64,000 bases of DNA from Bacteroides finegoldii DSM 17565 (GTDB taxonomy: Bacteria; Bacteroidota; Bacteroidia; Bacteroidales; Bacteroidaceae). Numbering within the stretch: the stretch's first letter is position 1; the number at the start of each line of letters is the position of its first letter. The position numbers were made by a program, and so were the translations under genes. The stretch covers positions 724 through 64,723 of the forward strand of contig NZ_GG688321.1 in assembly GCF_000156195.1 (NCBI RefSeq). The letters run 5' to 3'. Positions 54,825-64,000 of the stretch are shown piece by piece. Under the pieces are notes generated by a model. The model made no database searches. It saw nothing but the letters and a program-made list of their open reading frames with translations, and had not been told where the DNA came from.

Positions 54825-56444
54825 CTAATCATTATAATCATATTCCAAAGTAAAGTCATCTACCCACATCACACTTTGATCACTACCGAAAAAGTAGTCT
54901 CCATATTTACTGGACGAACATACTACCAATATATAGTTAGGAACCCGATTGGTGTCACGATATTCCAATTCAACCTCAAAAGGTTCAAAGTTATTAATTG
55001 TTTTTCCCTGAGTAAATTCTCCGTAGGCAATGACGTGAGGATCATTCTGATCGAACATTTTACGTTTACTGGAAGTCTTAGCAGTGATAATATCTATCGG
55101 AGCATCCCAATCTCCCAAAGCAACCCAAATGATGCAAGTATCATCTTTATCCTTTAATAAAGGATATAGTTCATCATACTTATCCGAATCTTTATCCATT
55201 TGATTAACCGGGCCAGTAGTATATTTATAATATCCCGTCAACCTCGTGGGACGCTCGGTAAACGGACGACCAAATTTTAAATGTCCATCTGTAAAACTAC
55301 CTTCAGCAAAATCGTACCAATAACCGGCAAACAGATTTCCGGCAGCAAATTTGATAACAGCATACATAGATTCCATCTTTACGGAAGTTCCCGTCTGTCC
55401 ATTCCAAGTATTCGTTCCGTCTGGTGTCGTTATACTCCGGAGAATGGAAGCTCCCTTGTTACCACTTCCCCAAAACTCCTCACCACCTTCTGCCCAAAAA
55501 TTATAAACTTTGCCTTTCAAATGCCATTCATCAAACTTAGCATTCGGCAATTGTTTGGCTATTCCAGTAGTAAAAGGCAACTCCTCACTATAATCCTCAC
55601 CTGAATACGCACGACAAACATAAGTCGTTTGTTCCTTCAAATGCGGTATGCGAGCGGAAAAGGCTGCACCATCCGCTGTAATATATGAATTATCAACTTT
55701 CCTCCACTCTTCGGTTGTGGTTTCTCGAATCTCAAATCCATTATCAGAACCTTCTATACCCTCCGCATACAGCCATGCCACGTTTACCCAACCGTCTGCG
55801 CGCTTCATTTCCACATCTTTATCTTTCCGATAAACACGAAGCTCCCAATTTTCTTCAAAGAAATCCTGATATTGCACCTTTACCTGTGCAGAGGCATAAT
55901 TGGAATAGAGTGTCCATTTTAGTTCCGGCACTTCCGTTTTTCCATTATATGTTGTACCCTTCGGCCCTAATTTCAGCTCCAAGAGGTCTAGTTCTTTCCA
56001 TTTAGTATTTTTCCTCACATTGGCAATAGCAACTTTCGTATCCGGATTTATCTCAGACAGTCCTACTTGGTTTGCCATTTTAAATATACGTACAATATCT
56101 TGCTGAGCAATAACTTTCCATCGATATTCCTGATAAAGAGATAATATCACCTCATAAGGATTAGTTAAATCTATTATATCTTGTGGAGCAAGTGTACTCT
56201 TAGCTCCCTCTGTCACCGAAAGCTTAGTCACATGAACTTTTCGCAGATTGACATTCTCTTCCAATTTCAAAGTCACAGTGCGGTCTTTCTCCGAGATTAC
56301 CGCATTTTCTTTTTGTCCCTCTACTTGCATTCCGGTTATGGACAAAGCTATTTGTGGATAATCGATATCATTTTTGATACACCCCTGTAATAAAGTAATC
56401 ACAGCAGCACCTAGCAATAAATTATATATAGCCCGCATTTTCAT
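54825..56444 (-). CDS. PCMD-domain surface lipoprotein
   Basis: A 539-residue lipoprotein (lipobox LLQGC, Cys22). The N-terminal 250 residues contain beta-rich domains, one BACON/Ig-like (IALSITGMQVEGQ..RTVTLKLEENVNLRKVHVT). The C-terminal 240 residues match the putative carbohydrate metabolism domain PCMD (PNAKFDEWHLKGKVYNFWAEGGEEFWGSGNKGAS; VIKFAAGNLFAGYWYDF; GRPFTERPTRLTGYYKY; SMWVDDFTLEYDY), a jelly-roll fold. Role unknown; surface binding is likely. I start at ATG 56444, which overlaps the stop of the upstream barrel gene (TAATG); the longer frame uses a TTG. Last gene of the operon. Confidence 0.82.
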   Translation of the reverse strand: MKMRAIYNLLLGAAVITLLQGCIKNDIDYPQIALSITGMQVEGQKENAVISEKDRTVTLKLEENVNLRKVHVTKLSVTEGAKSTLAPQDIIDLTNPYEVILSLYQEYRWKVIAQQDIVRIFKMANQVGLSEINPDTKVAIANVRKNTKWKELDLLELKLGPKGTTYNGKTEVPELKWTLYSNYASAQVKVQYQDFFEENWELRVYRKDKDVEMKRADGWVNVAWLYAEGIEGSDNGFEIRETTTEEWRKVDNSYITADGAAFSARIPHLKEQTTYVCRAYSGEDYSEELPFTTGIAKQLPNAKFDEWHLKGKVYNFWAEGGEEFWGSGNKGASILRSITTPDGTNTWNGQTGTSVKMESMYAVIKFAAGNLFAGYWYDFAEGSFTDGHLKFGRPFTERPTRLTGYYKYTTGPVNQMDKDSDKYDELYPLLKDKDDTCIIWVALGDWDAPIDIITAKTSSKRKMFDQNDPHVIAYGEFTQGKTINNFEPFEVELEYRDTNRVPNYILVVCSSSKYGDYFFGSDQSVMWVDDFTLEYDYND

Positions 56445-57307
56445 TACATACAAAAGGTTAAACCTATATTTATATTAAAAAGATTTATCTTAAAATTGGC
56501 GCCGCTGTCTCTACGTTTACCCTCTTCACCCAGATTATTCTTTTGTTTCTCTGTACGATATTTAAATCCGACAACGCCAAAGGATAATTCAGCACAAACA
56601 TTTTGCGTAATAAATACCGCCAATCCGGGATTAATGCCCAAGTGCAACTCATTTATCGTTGTGTCAGTGCGTTTAAATTCTTCACCTTCTCCACGTGAGA
56701 AACTAGAAGAACCTCGTTTGTAAGTCAGCGTAGTCTCATTAAACAAGCCGAAAAGTTTACCACGGTCAAGCCCTACATATGAGCGATGAAATATGCCGAT
56801 CGATCGTAAATTTTCCGTATAACGGATATTGTCTAATGAGAAATTCAAATCATCATCAATATTCAACGACACATTACCCAAATCAGCAATCGTATGACTA
56901 TAACCTAGTTTCATACCGACAATCAAATTATCCGCCAACGCATATCCGACGAACGGATTAACAGAGAACGTTTTGAAATTACAATCAAAATCTTTCAATA
57001 TTGAGAATAACAGTCTACTGTCATCACTGTCAAAATTAACATAAGAGAAAGTCAAACCGCCCATCCATTTTTTCTTCGGAATAAAACGATAGCTGATGAT
57101 ACCACGGTCGTAACGTCCGATCGGTTTGATTCGAATCAGTCCGGTATTGTCTTCCACAATATCCTTTTCCGCATGCACCTGCTCCAACTCCGCCTTATCC
57201 ACATATACGGTATCATGTATTACAATGGTATCCCGCTGCTGTGCCCGGATCTCCTGTATGCCAACCAACAGAATGACAGCACATATATAGATTAATCTAC
57301 TACTCAT
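56444..57307 (-). CDS. Outer membrane beta-barrel protein, paralogue 1
   Basis: A 287-residue protein with a signal peptide (ILLVGIQEIRAQ) and a short periplasmic segment (RDTIVIHDTVYVDKAELEQ) common before Bacteroidetes barrels. From about residue 70 alternating amphipathic strands follow (GGLTFSYVNFD, FSVNPFVGYALADNLIVGMKLGYSHT, INELHLGINPGLAVFI, CAELSFGVVGFKY, ANFKINLFNINIGLTFCM), enough for 8-10 strands. It resembles the next gene in the last 110 residues (SGANFKINLF / SSANFKINLF). It may export or anchor the lipoproteins of the operon, which is inference. Confidence 0.75.
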   Translation of the reverse strand: MSSRLIYICAVILLVGIQEIRAQQRDTIVIHDTVYVDKAELEQVHAEKDIVEDNTGLIRIKPIGRYDRGIISYRFIPKKKWMGGLTFSYVNFDSDDSRLLFSILKDFDCNFKTFSVNPFVGYALADNLIVGMKLGYSHTIADLGNVSLNIDDDLNFSLDNIRYTENLRSIGIFHRSYVGLDRGKLFGLFNETTLTYKRGSSSFSRGEGEEFKRTDTTINELHLGINPGLAVFITQNVCAELSFGVVGFKYRTEKQKNNLGEEGKRRDSGANFKINLFNINIGLTFCM

Positions 57308-57319
57308 TTTCTCCTTTTT

Positions 57320-58042
57320 TTATAAATAGAATGCAATACCTAAACCAATGGAAAACAGGTTAATCTTGAAATTTGCCGAACTGGAGGAACGTTCACCGAC
57401 ATACACTTGGTCTGTTGTTTGTTTCACCTTGCTGAAGTCAAGTCCAAGAACTCCGACACTGACTTCCACAGCAGTATAATTATTAATAAAAGCAACAATT
57501 CCAGGTGCAACTCCTAATCCGAAATCAGCAGTAGTCGAATAAGTACCGCTCAATTTTCCACCATTCTTCGTTACTACTTTCGACTGGCTTCCTCCCATCT
57601 CAAGACGTGTCTCTGCAAAAAGAGCAAATCGCTTACTAGTACCTATATTTATATAGTTCCTCAGAATACTAATCACGCTATAAGAATGTTTCAACTGATA
57701 TAGGTCATTTACATCAAAATTAGTATCATCATCCAGATTCAATGTCACCCCATCCAATTTTGTCAGCGTACGTCCGTACGAAAAACGTCCTCCGGCAGCC
57801 AAATTATCTTTCAAAGCATAACAAAACATAGGACTTACCTTAAACGTGTATCCGTCAGAATTAAAACCATCAACAATCAGAAATTGATAATTTTGTTCAT
57901 TATGCTCGGAATAAGAAACAGAGCTTCCTACAATCCACTGCCCTTTCGGAACAAATGTTCGAGGTTCTATATTGCGTTTAAACTCTTGTGCCTGAGCAGT
58001 TATCCCCCAGATAAACAACAAGAATAATAATATTTTTTTCAC
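57320..58042 (-). CDS. Outer membrane beta-barrel protein, paralogue 2
   Basis: A 240-residue barrel with signal peptide to about residue 18 (ITAQAQ). Strand pattern: GQWIVGSSVSYSEH, YTFKVSPMFCYALKDNLAAGGRFSYGRT, FALFAETRLEMG, ADFGLGVAPGIVAFI, VEVSVGVLGLDF, ANFKINLFSIGLGIAFYL. The order is the same as in the downstream paralogue, which adds the HDTVYV segment and longer loops, so the pair arose by duplication. 12 bases before the paralogue. Confidence 0.75.
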   Translation of the reverse strand: MKKILLFLLFIWGITAQAQEFKRNIEPRTFVPKGQWIVGSSVSYSEHNEQNYQFLIVDGFNSDGYTFKVSPMFCYALKDNLAAGGRFSYGRTLTKLDGVTLNLDDDTNFDVNDLYQLKHSYSVISILRNYINIGTSKRFALFAETRLEMGGSQSKVVTKNGGKLSGTYSTTADFGLGVAPGIVAFINNYTAVEVSVGVLGLDFSKVKQTTDQVYVGERSSSSANFKINLFSIGLGIAFYL

Positions 58043-58060
58043 TCTATAATCATTATAAGT

Positions 58061-60295
58061 TTATTCTTCCAATTCACTCTCGTCATATACCAATTTCAAG
58101 TTGTCTAACCACATAGAACTGCCGGTACTTCCCTCAAAATAATCTCCGTATTTACTCGCCGAAGCCACCACTACAATACTTGTAGGAATACGTTCAAGAC
58201 TGTAATTCAAACGGATAACAAAGGGATGCATATTCTCACCTTCGGTAGACGAATCCCATGTCTGTTCACCATAAGCTATAACGTTATCTCCTTTCGGATC
58301 AAAAAAAGTAGCAGCATCTCTCGTATCCACAATCAACGGCCAAGTTTCTCCACCGTAAGTTTGTCCTTCCCAGTCTCCTAGTGCTATAAACACTTGCCCT
58401 TTGTCTTGTTCTCCATTTTCGATATACTTTCCTCCGTTATCTACAGTTCCCGAAGTATAACGTATATATCCGGTCAATGCAACTGGACGGGAGGTAAACG
58501 AACGTCCCCATCCCAAAATTCCATTCATTTTTTGTGTATCCAAATACTTACCGATGAACAGATTTCCTGCGGCAAACTTAATAACTATTTTTTTAGACTG
58601 TAATTTCGCAGAATACTTGCCTTCCACTTTCACAGAAGAATCCGCTGTTGTCAAATCTGTAGCAAAAGCAGAAACAGAAGAGGAACCATGATTACCACTA
58701 TCCCAAAAGAAATCACTGCTTGAAGCCGCAATATACATAGGCTTACTTCCCGACCACTCCTCAAATCCACAATTCTCCAATTGGAGCGTCTTTTCTGTCG
58801 TGAACTGACATTTTACATTGGATGCCATTGCCCCCTCCATAACTTGATATTCATATTCTGAGAAAAGTTCATTATCACTATTCTTCAATCCAGTCACCTC
58901 AGCAGTAAGTACAGAACCGTTTCGTACCGCAGGCACCGTCTGCCATTCAGTAGTTCCCACTTTCCGGTAGCGGAATGACAATTCTGATTGTGGTTCTCGT
59001 TCCGGCAGCACTTCACCGAACAAAGTCGCCTTTGTTGCCCATATAAGATATTTCTTATCATCCGGAATAGCGACTGTTTGTACAGCAATATCAGAAGCCA
59101 CAATTTGCCAGTCTACTATACGCTGATAGCCTCTCTGGTCTGTTACAGAAAAACGAATACTACGTGTACCATTCTCCGCTGTATATTTCCGGATTAGTGA
59201 AGCGGAAAGATTTATATCCATAGCATGCCCCAAAGAAGCTTCTTTTTTATCGATCGTGATTCCGCCATTTGCGAGCAGATCTTCTTCCTCAGTTGTCAGA
59301 TTTTTCAAGTCAAAAGTCTGTTGCGCAGTAGGTGCACCAAGAAAATCCGGAAACTGTTCAGAGGCTATTTCAATCTGCGTCAGTTTTGTAGAACCCTTTA
59401 TCATCACCGTCATATCCTCTCCATCACCTATTTTCATGTATGCAGGTTGTGTCAAGACTAAATTTTGTCCCCCCATTTCAGCTTTAACTGACGGTCGGCG
59501 ATAAATCGTCTCTTCTGTTTCCACTTCTCCAATAGGAGTTACATCCACCACCAAATTTATCATTCCCCCTCCGGTATCCGGCACTTCCACTTCCGATTCC
59601 TTAAATTCATAAGTCAAGTTGTAAAGTGTAGCCGACACCACATCGGGAATCGTATCTATATGTACAAACGGTGCTCCGGTAAGCTTATTGGTTGCCTCAA
59701 ATGTACAAAATAGCGTATCGCAAGCAACAGGAACAGAGAAATATCCTAATTTTCCGACATCATCTGCCGTAAAATCAAGAATTCCATTTTCAGCCTTTAC
59801 AGCCACCCCCACCATGCAATTTTCAAAATAAGGATTCATTGTCTCTGCAAAAGCTACAGTAGCCACTGTATTACCTACATTAGCCACGACATCAACTTTT
59901 ACATCTGCCCCTTTTGTTATAGTAAAAGACTTTATACCCTCATAAAATTTCTTATCGAATGATGCAGAAACCACCTCTCCAGCTGTCACCTTTACTTGGT
60001 AATCACCGGAAGCAAGCAAAATATCATCAGGTACATTTTCTACTCCTTGATACTTACGTACCAGTTTCAAATCCTCTTTTTCACGTTGGTAGATACGAAC
60101 CTTACAGTCTTTCTCCAAGATAGCTTGTTCTTCCGATGTAAGAGCACGGGTAGCTACTACTTTCAAATCATTCTTCATCCCAATAGACAACCGAAGACTC
60201 CCCTCACCATCAGTCGCAGTATATTCGTCACGCTGACATCCTGTGAAAAAGAAAAGAAGTAATAACCAATATAAATAATATTCTTTTATCTTCAT
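58061..60295 (-). CDS. DUF4493-PCMD lipoprotein
   Basis: A 744-residue lipoprotein (lipobox FTGC, Cys20). An N-terminal DUF4493 domain (GSLRLSIGMKNDLKVVATRAL..VRIYQREKEDLKLVRKY..LASGDYQVKVTAGE) is followed by Ig-like domains and a C-terminal PCMD domain (FEEWSGSKPMYIAASSSDFFWDSGNHGSSS; IVIKFAAGNLFIGKYLD; GRSFTSRPVALTGYIRY; SMWLDNLKLVYDE). The PCMD parts align with those of the first and last genes of the operon. No catalytic pattern is visible; it is probably an adhesin or structural surface protein. Confidence 0.8.
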   Translation of the reverse strand: MKIKEYYLYWLLLLFFFTGCQRDEYTATDGEGSLRLSIGMKNDLKVVATRALTSEEQAILEKDCKVRIYQREKEDLKLVRKYQGVENVPDDILLASGDYQVKVTAGEVVSASFDKKFYEGIKSFTITKGADVKVDVVANVGNTVATVAFAETMNPYFENCMVGVAVKAENGILDFTADDVGKLGYFSVPVACDTLFCTFEATNKLTGAPFVHIDTIPDVVSATLYNLTYEFKESEVEVPDTGGGMINLVVDVTPIGEVETEETIYRRPSVKAEMGGQNLVLTQPAYMKIGDGEDMTVMIKGSTKLTQIEIASEQFPDFLGAPTAQQTFDLKNLTTEEEDLLANGGITIDKKEASLGHAMDINLSASLIRKYTAENGTRSIRFSVTDQRGYQRIVDWQIVASDIAVQTVAIPDDKKYLIWATKATLFGEVLPEREPQSELSFRYRKVGTTEWQTVPAVRNGSVLTAEVTGLKNSDNELFSEYEYQVMEGAMASNVKCQFTTEKTLQLENCGFEEWSGSKPMYIAASSSDFFWDSGNHGSSSVSAFATDLTTADSSVKVEGKYSAKLQSKKIVIKFAAGNLFIGKYLDTQKMNGILGWGRSFTSRPVALTGYIRYTSGTVDNGGKYIENGEQDKGQVFIALGDWEGQTYGGETWPLIVDTRDAATFFDPKGDNVIAYGEQTWDSSTEGENMHPFVIRLNYSLERIPTSIVVVASASKYGDYFEGSTGSSMWLDNLKLVYDESELEE

Positions 60296-60306
60296 TTCTT
60301 ACCTAT

Positions 60307-61584
60307 TTATTCTTTTATAGTAAATGTTAACGTCTTCGATACACTCTGCCCTTTCCGATCAATTAAAGTAATATGGAATTTGTGTGGTTTCTCACTTGGA
60401 AAATTCCTCAATAACGGTGTAAATTGAGTAATTACAAAATCCAACTCCGTTTTTCCTACAACCTGCTCTTCCACAGGAAAACCGAGACTTGTCAATGTTT
60501 CCTTATATTCTCCCGGTTCAGCCAAATCAAAAGTTCCAGCTTCACCAAACATCATTTTGATAGCATCTCCAAACAAATCATCACCCGCTTCTATTTGCAC
60601 ATTCACATGTCCGATAGTTTCCGACGCATTAAGTTTCACAATAATCTCCAATGGGTTCTCTTCAGTCACAGTCTCATCAAGAACGTAATCAAACTTTTTG
60701 CAGGTAATCGTAGGCTCTCCGTCCACATCACCCCCACCATCCGGGAAATCATCTATTTCCGGTTCGTCAGGACGAACACCACCATTTATATTTTCCACAT
60801 CACAGCTATTGTCCACTTTCACAGAAGCATTAGCATCACCTCCAGTATTCGGATCACCGTCAGCATCGCTCAATTTATAAGTCATGGTTACAAGATAACC
60901 GATTGATACACCGGATACCGAACGCGTATTCACTGTCTGTACTTCATCTTTTATTCCATCTTCCGTTAGAGTGCTCAAAAATTTGAAATCGACAATATTA
61001 CCGCTTTCATTGGCAGGAAAATAAGCAGCACGTACTTCATCTCCCATCTTAAACGTAAGTTGATCATTGCTATTTATTGTTACCGTAACTTCGGTATCGT
61101 CTCCCAAAAGCGGTTTCAATTCGTCCGTATAACCTATTTTTACCATAATACAATGCAACTTGCACTCTATCTTAGCAACATTGGTCACTTGATCTTTTTG
61201 TATCTCAATACTCTGCGAACCTTGACAATAAGGAACATCAAACACTGGTTCTCCTCCATCTGGAGAATGGGCTATGATTTTGTATTTGCCGACTTTCAAT
61301 TGAAATATTTCAGGCATATCACTATACTTCCATTCGGAAATTAAAGTTGTTCCGTCTTCATTGTAAATACCAACGATATAACTACCAGCATCTACTGTGA
61401 CAGCACGAGACAGTGGTGTCGCATTTACATCCACAGAAAGTTGCATGGAGGACAATTGAATTTGTCCATAACCATCCGATTCGTTGCCGAAGTCCATCTT
61501 TTCACGATCGCAAGCAGAGAGGATGAAAAGGCTTGCTACAAATATTGCTAATATTTTTATTTTAACTAATTGTTTCATATTCAT
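60307..61584 (-). CDS. DUF4493 lipoprotein
   Basis: A lipoprotein of about 425 residues (lipobox LSAC). The N-terminal half is a DUF4493 domain (GQIQLSSMQLSVDV..AVTVDAGSYIVGIYNEDGTTLISEWKYSDMPEIFQLKVGKYKIIAHS). A very acidic linker (about residues 240-300, with DADGDPNTGGDAN and DDFPDGGGDVDGE) could bind calcium. The C-terminal half resembles the middle part of the upstream gene but lacks the PCMD domain. The first in-frame ATG is 61584; the longer frame starts at TTG. Confidence 0.78.
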   Translation of the reverse strand: MNMKQLVKIKILAIFVASLFILSACDREKMDFGNESDGYGQIQLSSMQLSVDVNATPLSRAVTVDAGSYIVGIYNEDGTTLISEWKYSDMPEIFQLKVGKYKIIAHSPDGGEPVFDVPYCQGSQSIEIQKDQVTNVAKIECKLHCIMVKIGYTDELKPLLGDDTEVTVTINSNDQLTFKMGDEVRAAYFPANESGNIVDFKFLSTLTEDGIKDEVQTVNTRSVSGVSIGYLVTMTYKLSDADGDPNTGGDANASVKVDNSCDVENINGGVRPDEPEIDDFPDGGGDVDGEPTITCKKFDYVLDETVTEENPLEIIVKLNASETIGHVNVQIEAGDDLFGDAIKMMFGEAGTFDLAEPGEYKETLTSLGFPVEEQVVGKTELDFVITQFTPLLRNFPSEKPHKFHITLIDRKGQSVSKTLTFTIKE

Positions 61585-61601
61585 CAATTCACTTTAATTC
61601 A

Positions 61602-64000
61602 TTATTTAGCATACTCTAAATGTACATCATCTATTACTAAGACATTTCCTATACCACGAGTATCGGCATTACCACTCCAAGTATTAATCTCTCCACTATA
61701 TTCTTTAATAGCCGGACTAGAAGAGGTTGATGACAAAAACACGATAGATATATGTGTCGGTTGTAATTCTTCATTTGAATAGGATATATTTAAAGTAGCC
61801 TTATCAGTGTTAGTTGTCGATAAATTCATATATCCATTTCCTAAATTAACAATATTATCTCCTTCTCTATGTTCTATTTGAATCGAAGCGGAAGCAGCTT
61901 CTCCATTATATGAGTAAAAACGATAATTAAAAGTCATTTGCGTAGGGCGAGAAGCAAAAGTATGTCCATGAACTTCTCCTGTTGATATATCATATTTTCC
62001 AATATACAAAGTGCTAGATGTTTTCTTGTTACAACTCAAACCTCCCCAAGGTAATCCTGTTGTACAGGTACTGCCTTCCCCCCATCCAATAGTTGCTATT
62101 TCTGCGGAATATGAACCATTAATTGGAGATGTAGATAATTTCATTCTAGTACTAGCCGACCAAGAAGAATTCACATAAGTAGTTCCTGGATATGCTACAT
62201 AATAATAAGAGTAAATGCCTGCTTTAGCTGTAGTCAAATCATTCTGTGTACTCCACCAAGGATCCAAATCACTATCCTCATAAGGGTAAAAAGTATAAAT
62301 ATCTATGCTGCCAGGTTTTCCTGTTCCTTTCCACACAAACTTCTCACTCCACGTTTCAAAATCCGAATTAGGAATCTGCAATTCTGCTTCCGTCTCAATA
62401 CTCAATTGATTCGAAGCCCCTACAATATCACCTTCTTCATCTTTTTTGGTAAATTGATAAGTGTAGCCGGTAGCCGGAATTAAATTAGTCAAAGAAATGG
62501 TAGAACCAGACAAAGGACAATTTATAGCATTCCATACACCATCATTTCCGTCATTATCCTTCTGAGAGCATAGGAAATTCCATCCATCTACATTGCCTTT
62601 TAACTGCAACGTAGCCTGTTTCGTCCAAACATCTCCTGGATACTGCAAACTAAGTACCACAGGATCTCCCATAGCCGAATTCAATGTCCCTTTACGTCGC
62701 AAATACCGAGCCTCCATCTGAATATCAGCATATTGGGATTCATCAAACTTAAACAGCAAATCATGTGATGTTCCATTCGACTTTATGGAACTTGGCACTA
62801 CTTGCTGTTCTGTCTCGCCTTTCTTCAACCAATAGGTCACCTTGGCGGGATCACCGTCAAGAGTCAAATTAGCCTTCATCTTTGTCGTACCATAAAGAAC
62901 TGATTGTCCTGCACTCACCGCAAACAGATTATCCTTACTGGAAACTCTAAATTTCAATGGTTCCACATTCTCTTTAGACAATTTATCAGTAGCCCGCAGT
63001 TCAAAAAGATGTTCTGTACCCTCTTCCGTATATTCCAAAAAAGGTACTACATTTGTAAAGTCAATCTTTGCAATCTTATCTTTTTTGTCACCCAATCCTG
63101 CCATCTGAAACCCTAACTTCTGCATTGCGCTCAGACTTTCTGCAGACACACTAGTCAAGTCCACAGTTTCAGGCCATCCTTGTTCGATCAACGAAAAAGA
63201 ATGGGTCGTCAAATAACAATGAGCTATTCCACCGGCTGCATTCAAATAAGCATACACTTCTGAAGCTTCCGCTGATTTTCCTTCAACAACGTCAATCGGT
63301 TGGTCATCATTAAACCCATTTGCTGTAAAATAAGGTGCCGGAGCACTTAAAGCCTCATCCGAAACAGTGATTTTCACAGGTTCCTGATTAGGAATATCAT
63401 CACTAAATGATATATTAATAGAAGGAGTACCTGCATCCAAATCAAGTGTCAGAATATAGGCATGGCGAGCTTCAAGAGCATAATCCTCACCAACTTTCAA
63501 AGTTACTTCCTGTGAATAACCCTCCTTCTTTTTTACCTTCACACGTACTTGTACTTCTCCCGGCTTGAAATAGGCATAACGTGTTTCATCAGAAACATAG
63601 TTCACTGTATTGCCAAGCGAAGTAGTGACTTCAGCCGTATACTCAGAAAAGTAGTCCTTAAATTCATCTGTATAGACAATCGACAATTTAGCATTTGCCA
63701 GATAACAGGTCACTTCCACAGTGGTGGTCTGTCCCCGCTTTATAACAAACGGCTGATTTCCCTCATAATAAGGCAACTCGAAACCTTCATTATTGACATC
63801 GCCATACGAAGCCTTCGCTACATAGTTATTACCAGACCGAAGAGTCAACTCATCATCAGCCAAAAACTCAGCTAATGTAGCCCACTCTCCACGAAGAGTT
63901 TCTCCTTTAAATATAGAAAAAGAGAAATCATTGACATCGGGCACTTCCTGTTCTATTCCATCATTAACCCGAGTATTTGTTCCCACTAATACTTCGGCAT
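61602..64000 (-). CDS. DUF4493-PCMD surface protein, 5' end outside the window
   Basis: The frame is open to the last base, so the N-terminus is beyond the window; about 799 codons are visible. A DUF4493 domain comes first (VNDFSFSIFKGETLRGEWATLAEF..YYEGNQPFVIKRGQTTTVEVTCYLANAKLSIVYTDEF), then Ig-like modules shared with the next gene, a region of fibronectin-like repeats (LQLKGNVDGWNFL..LIPATGYTYQFTKKD) and a divergent PCMD domain (IPNSDFETWSEKFVWKG; TLYIGKYDISTGEVHGHTFASRPTQMTFNYRFY; NVLVIDDVHLEYAK). It is the most upstream visible gene of a tight operon (gaps of 11-18 bases). Confidence 0.8.
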   Translation of the reverse strand, partial: AEVLVGTNTRVNDGIEQEVPDVNDFSFSIFKGETLRGEWATLAEFLADDELTLRSGNNYVAKASYGDVNNEGFELPYYEGNQPFVIKRGQTTTVEVTCYLANAKLSIVYTDEFKDYFSEYTAEVTTSLGNTVNYVSDETRYAYFKPGEVQVRVKVKKKEGYSQEVTLKVGEDYALEARHAYILTLDLDAGTPSINISFSDDIPNQEPVKITVSDEALSAPAPYFTANGFNDDQPIDVVEGKSAEASEVYAYLNAAGGIAHCYLTTHSFSLIEQGWPETVDLTSVSAESLSAMQKLGFQMAGLGDKKDKIAKIDFTNVVPFLEYTEEGTEHLFELRATDKLSKENVEPLKFRVSSKDNLFAVSAGQSVLYGTTKMKANLTLDGDPAKVTYWLKKGETEQQVVPSSIKSNGTSHDLLFKFDESQYADIQMEARYLRRKGTLNSAMGDPVVLSLQYPGDVWTKQATLQLKGNVDGWNFLCSQKDNDGNDGVWNAINCPLSGSTISLTNLIPATGYTYQFTKKDEEGDIVGASNQLSIETEAELQIPNSDFETWSEKFVWKGTGKPGSIDIYTFYPYEDSDLDPWWSTQNDLTTAKAGIYSYYYVAYPGTTYVNSSWSASTRMKLSTSPINGSYSAEIATIGWGEGSTCTTGLPWGGLSCNKKTSSTLYIGKYDISTGEVHGHTFASRPTQMTFNYRFYSYNGEAASASIQIEHREGDNIVNLGNGYMNLSTTNTDKATLNISYSNEELQPTHISIVFLSSTSSSPAIKEYSGEINTWSGNADTRGIGNVLVIDDVHLEYAK

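Overview
The window is a Bacteroides chromosome segment, most likely from the B. thetaiotaomicron group. The basis is the run of SusC/SusD genes and GH97/GH92 enzymes, the many promoters with the Bacteroides -7 box TAnnTTTG, the near absence of purine-rich ribosome binding sites, and gene blocks (GH97; CSD-DEAD-RRM; maeB-gdh) that I recall in the same general order in B. thetaiotaomicron. The species call is inference; no database was searched.

Layout. 1-953: 5' part of an ISAs1-type transposase running off the left edge, then a 22-bp-periodic palindrome array. 1444-5764: GH97 (alpha-galactosidase type) and GH92 alpha-mannosidase. 6003-10740: sppA-lpxK-punA-thiL, followed by tRNA-Phe. 11198-13374: three RNA-binding genes (cold-shock domain, DEAD-box helicase, RRM). 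13680-17454: ung, a TPR membrane regulator and a BspA-like leucine-rich lipoprotein. 17541-22917: a TIGR02757 protein, a degenerate aspartokinase-like protein, a urea transporter, a winged-helix protein and two broken AraC-type regulators. 23069-25126: a DUF3829 lipoprotein and a gene-poor 1.2 kb stretch holding two copies of a predicted sRNA gene with a second palindrome array between them. 25127-27695: SDR oxidoreductase, pncB, thioredoxin. 27865-31785: a cobalamin riboswitch in front of a complete three-subunit acyl-CoA carboxylase. 31909-32342: a duplicated noncoding unit. 32359-34766: amidase and metY, divergent. 34957-35936: a decayed GH30 gene. 36069-42767: RND efflux operon with a divergent AraC regulator. 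43015-49828: SusC-SusD-unknown-phosphoesterase operon. 49929-50440: MFS remnant. 50630-54593: maeB with a coupled 58-residue membrane peptide, then glutamate dehydrogenase. 54681-54765: third palindrome array. 54825-64000: an operon of at least six genes encoding DUF4493/PCMD surface lipoproteins and two small outer-membrane barrels.

The genes combine envelope work (glycan uptake and cleavage, lipid A, efflux, surface lipoproteins) with central metabolism typical of succinate/propionate fermenters (acyl-CoA carboxylase, malic enzyme, glutamate dehydrogenase). The most unusual signals are noncoding. Three four-unit palindrome arrays have different cores but the same 22-23 bp period. Two paralogous sRNA genes each carry a full Bacteroides promoter and a terminator. 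A 195-bp unit of unknown role is duplicated after the carboxylase operon. Several genes are visibly decaying: the two AraC regulators, GH30 and the MFS exporter.
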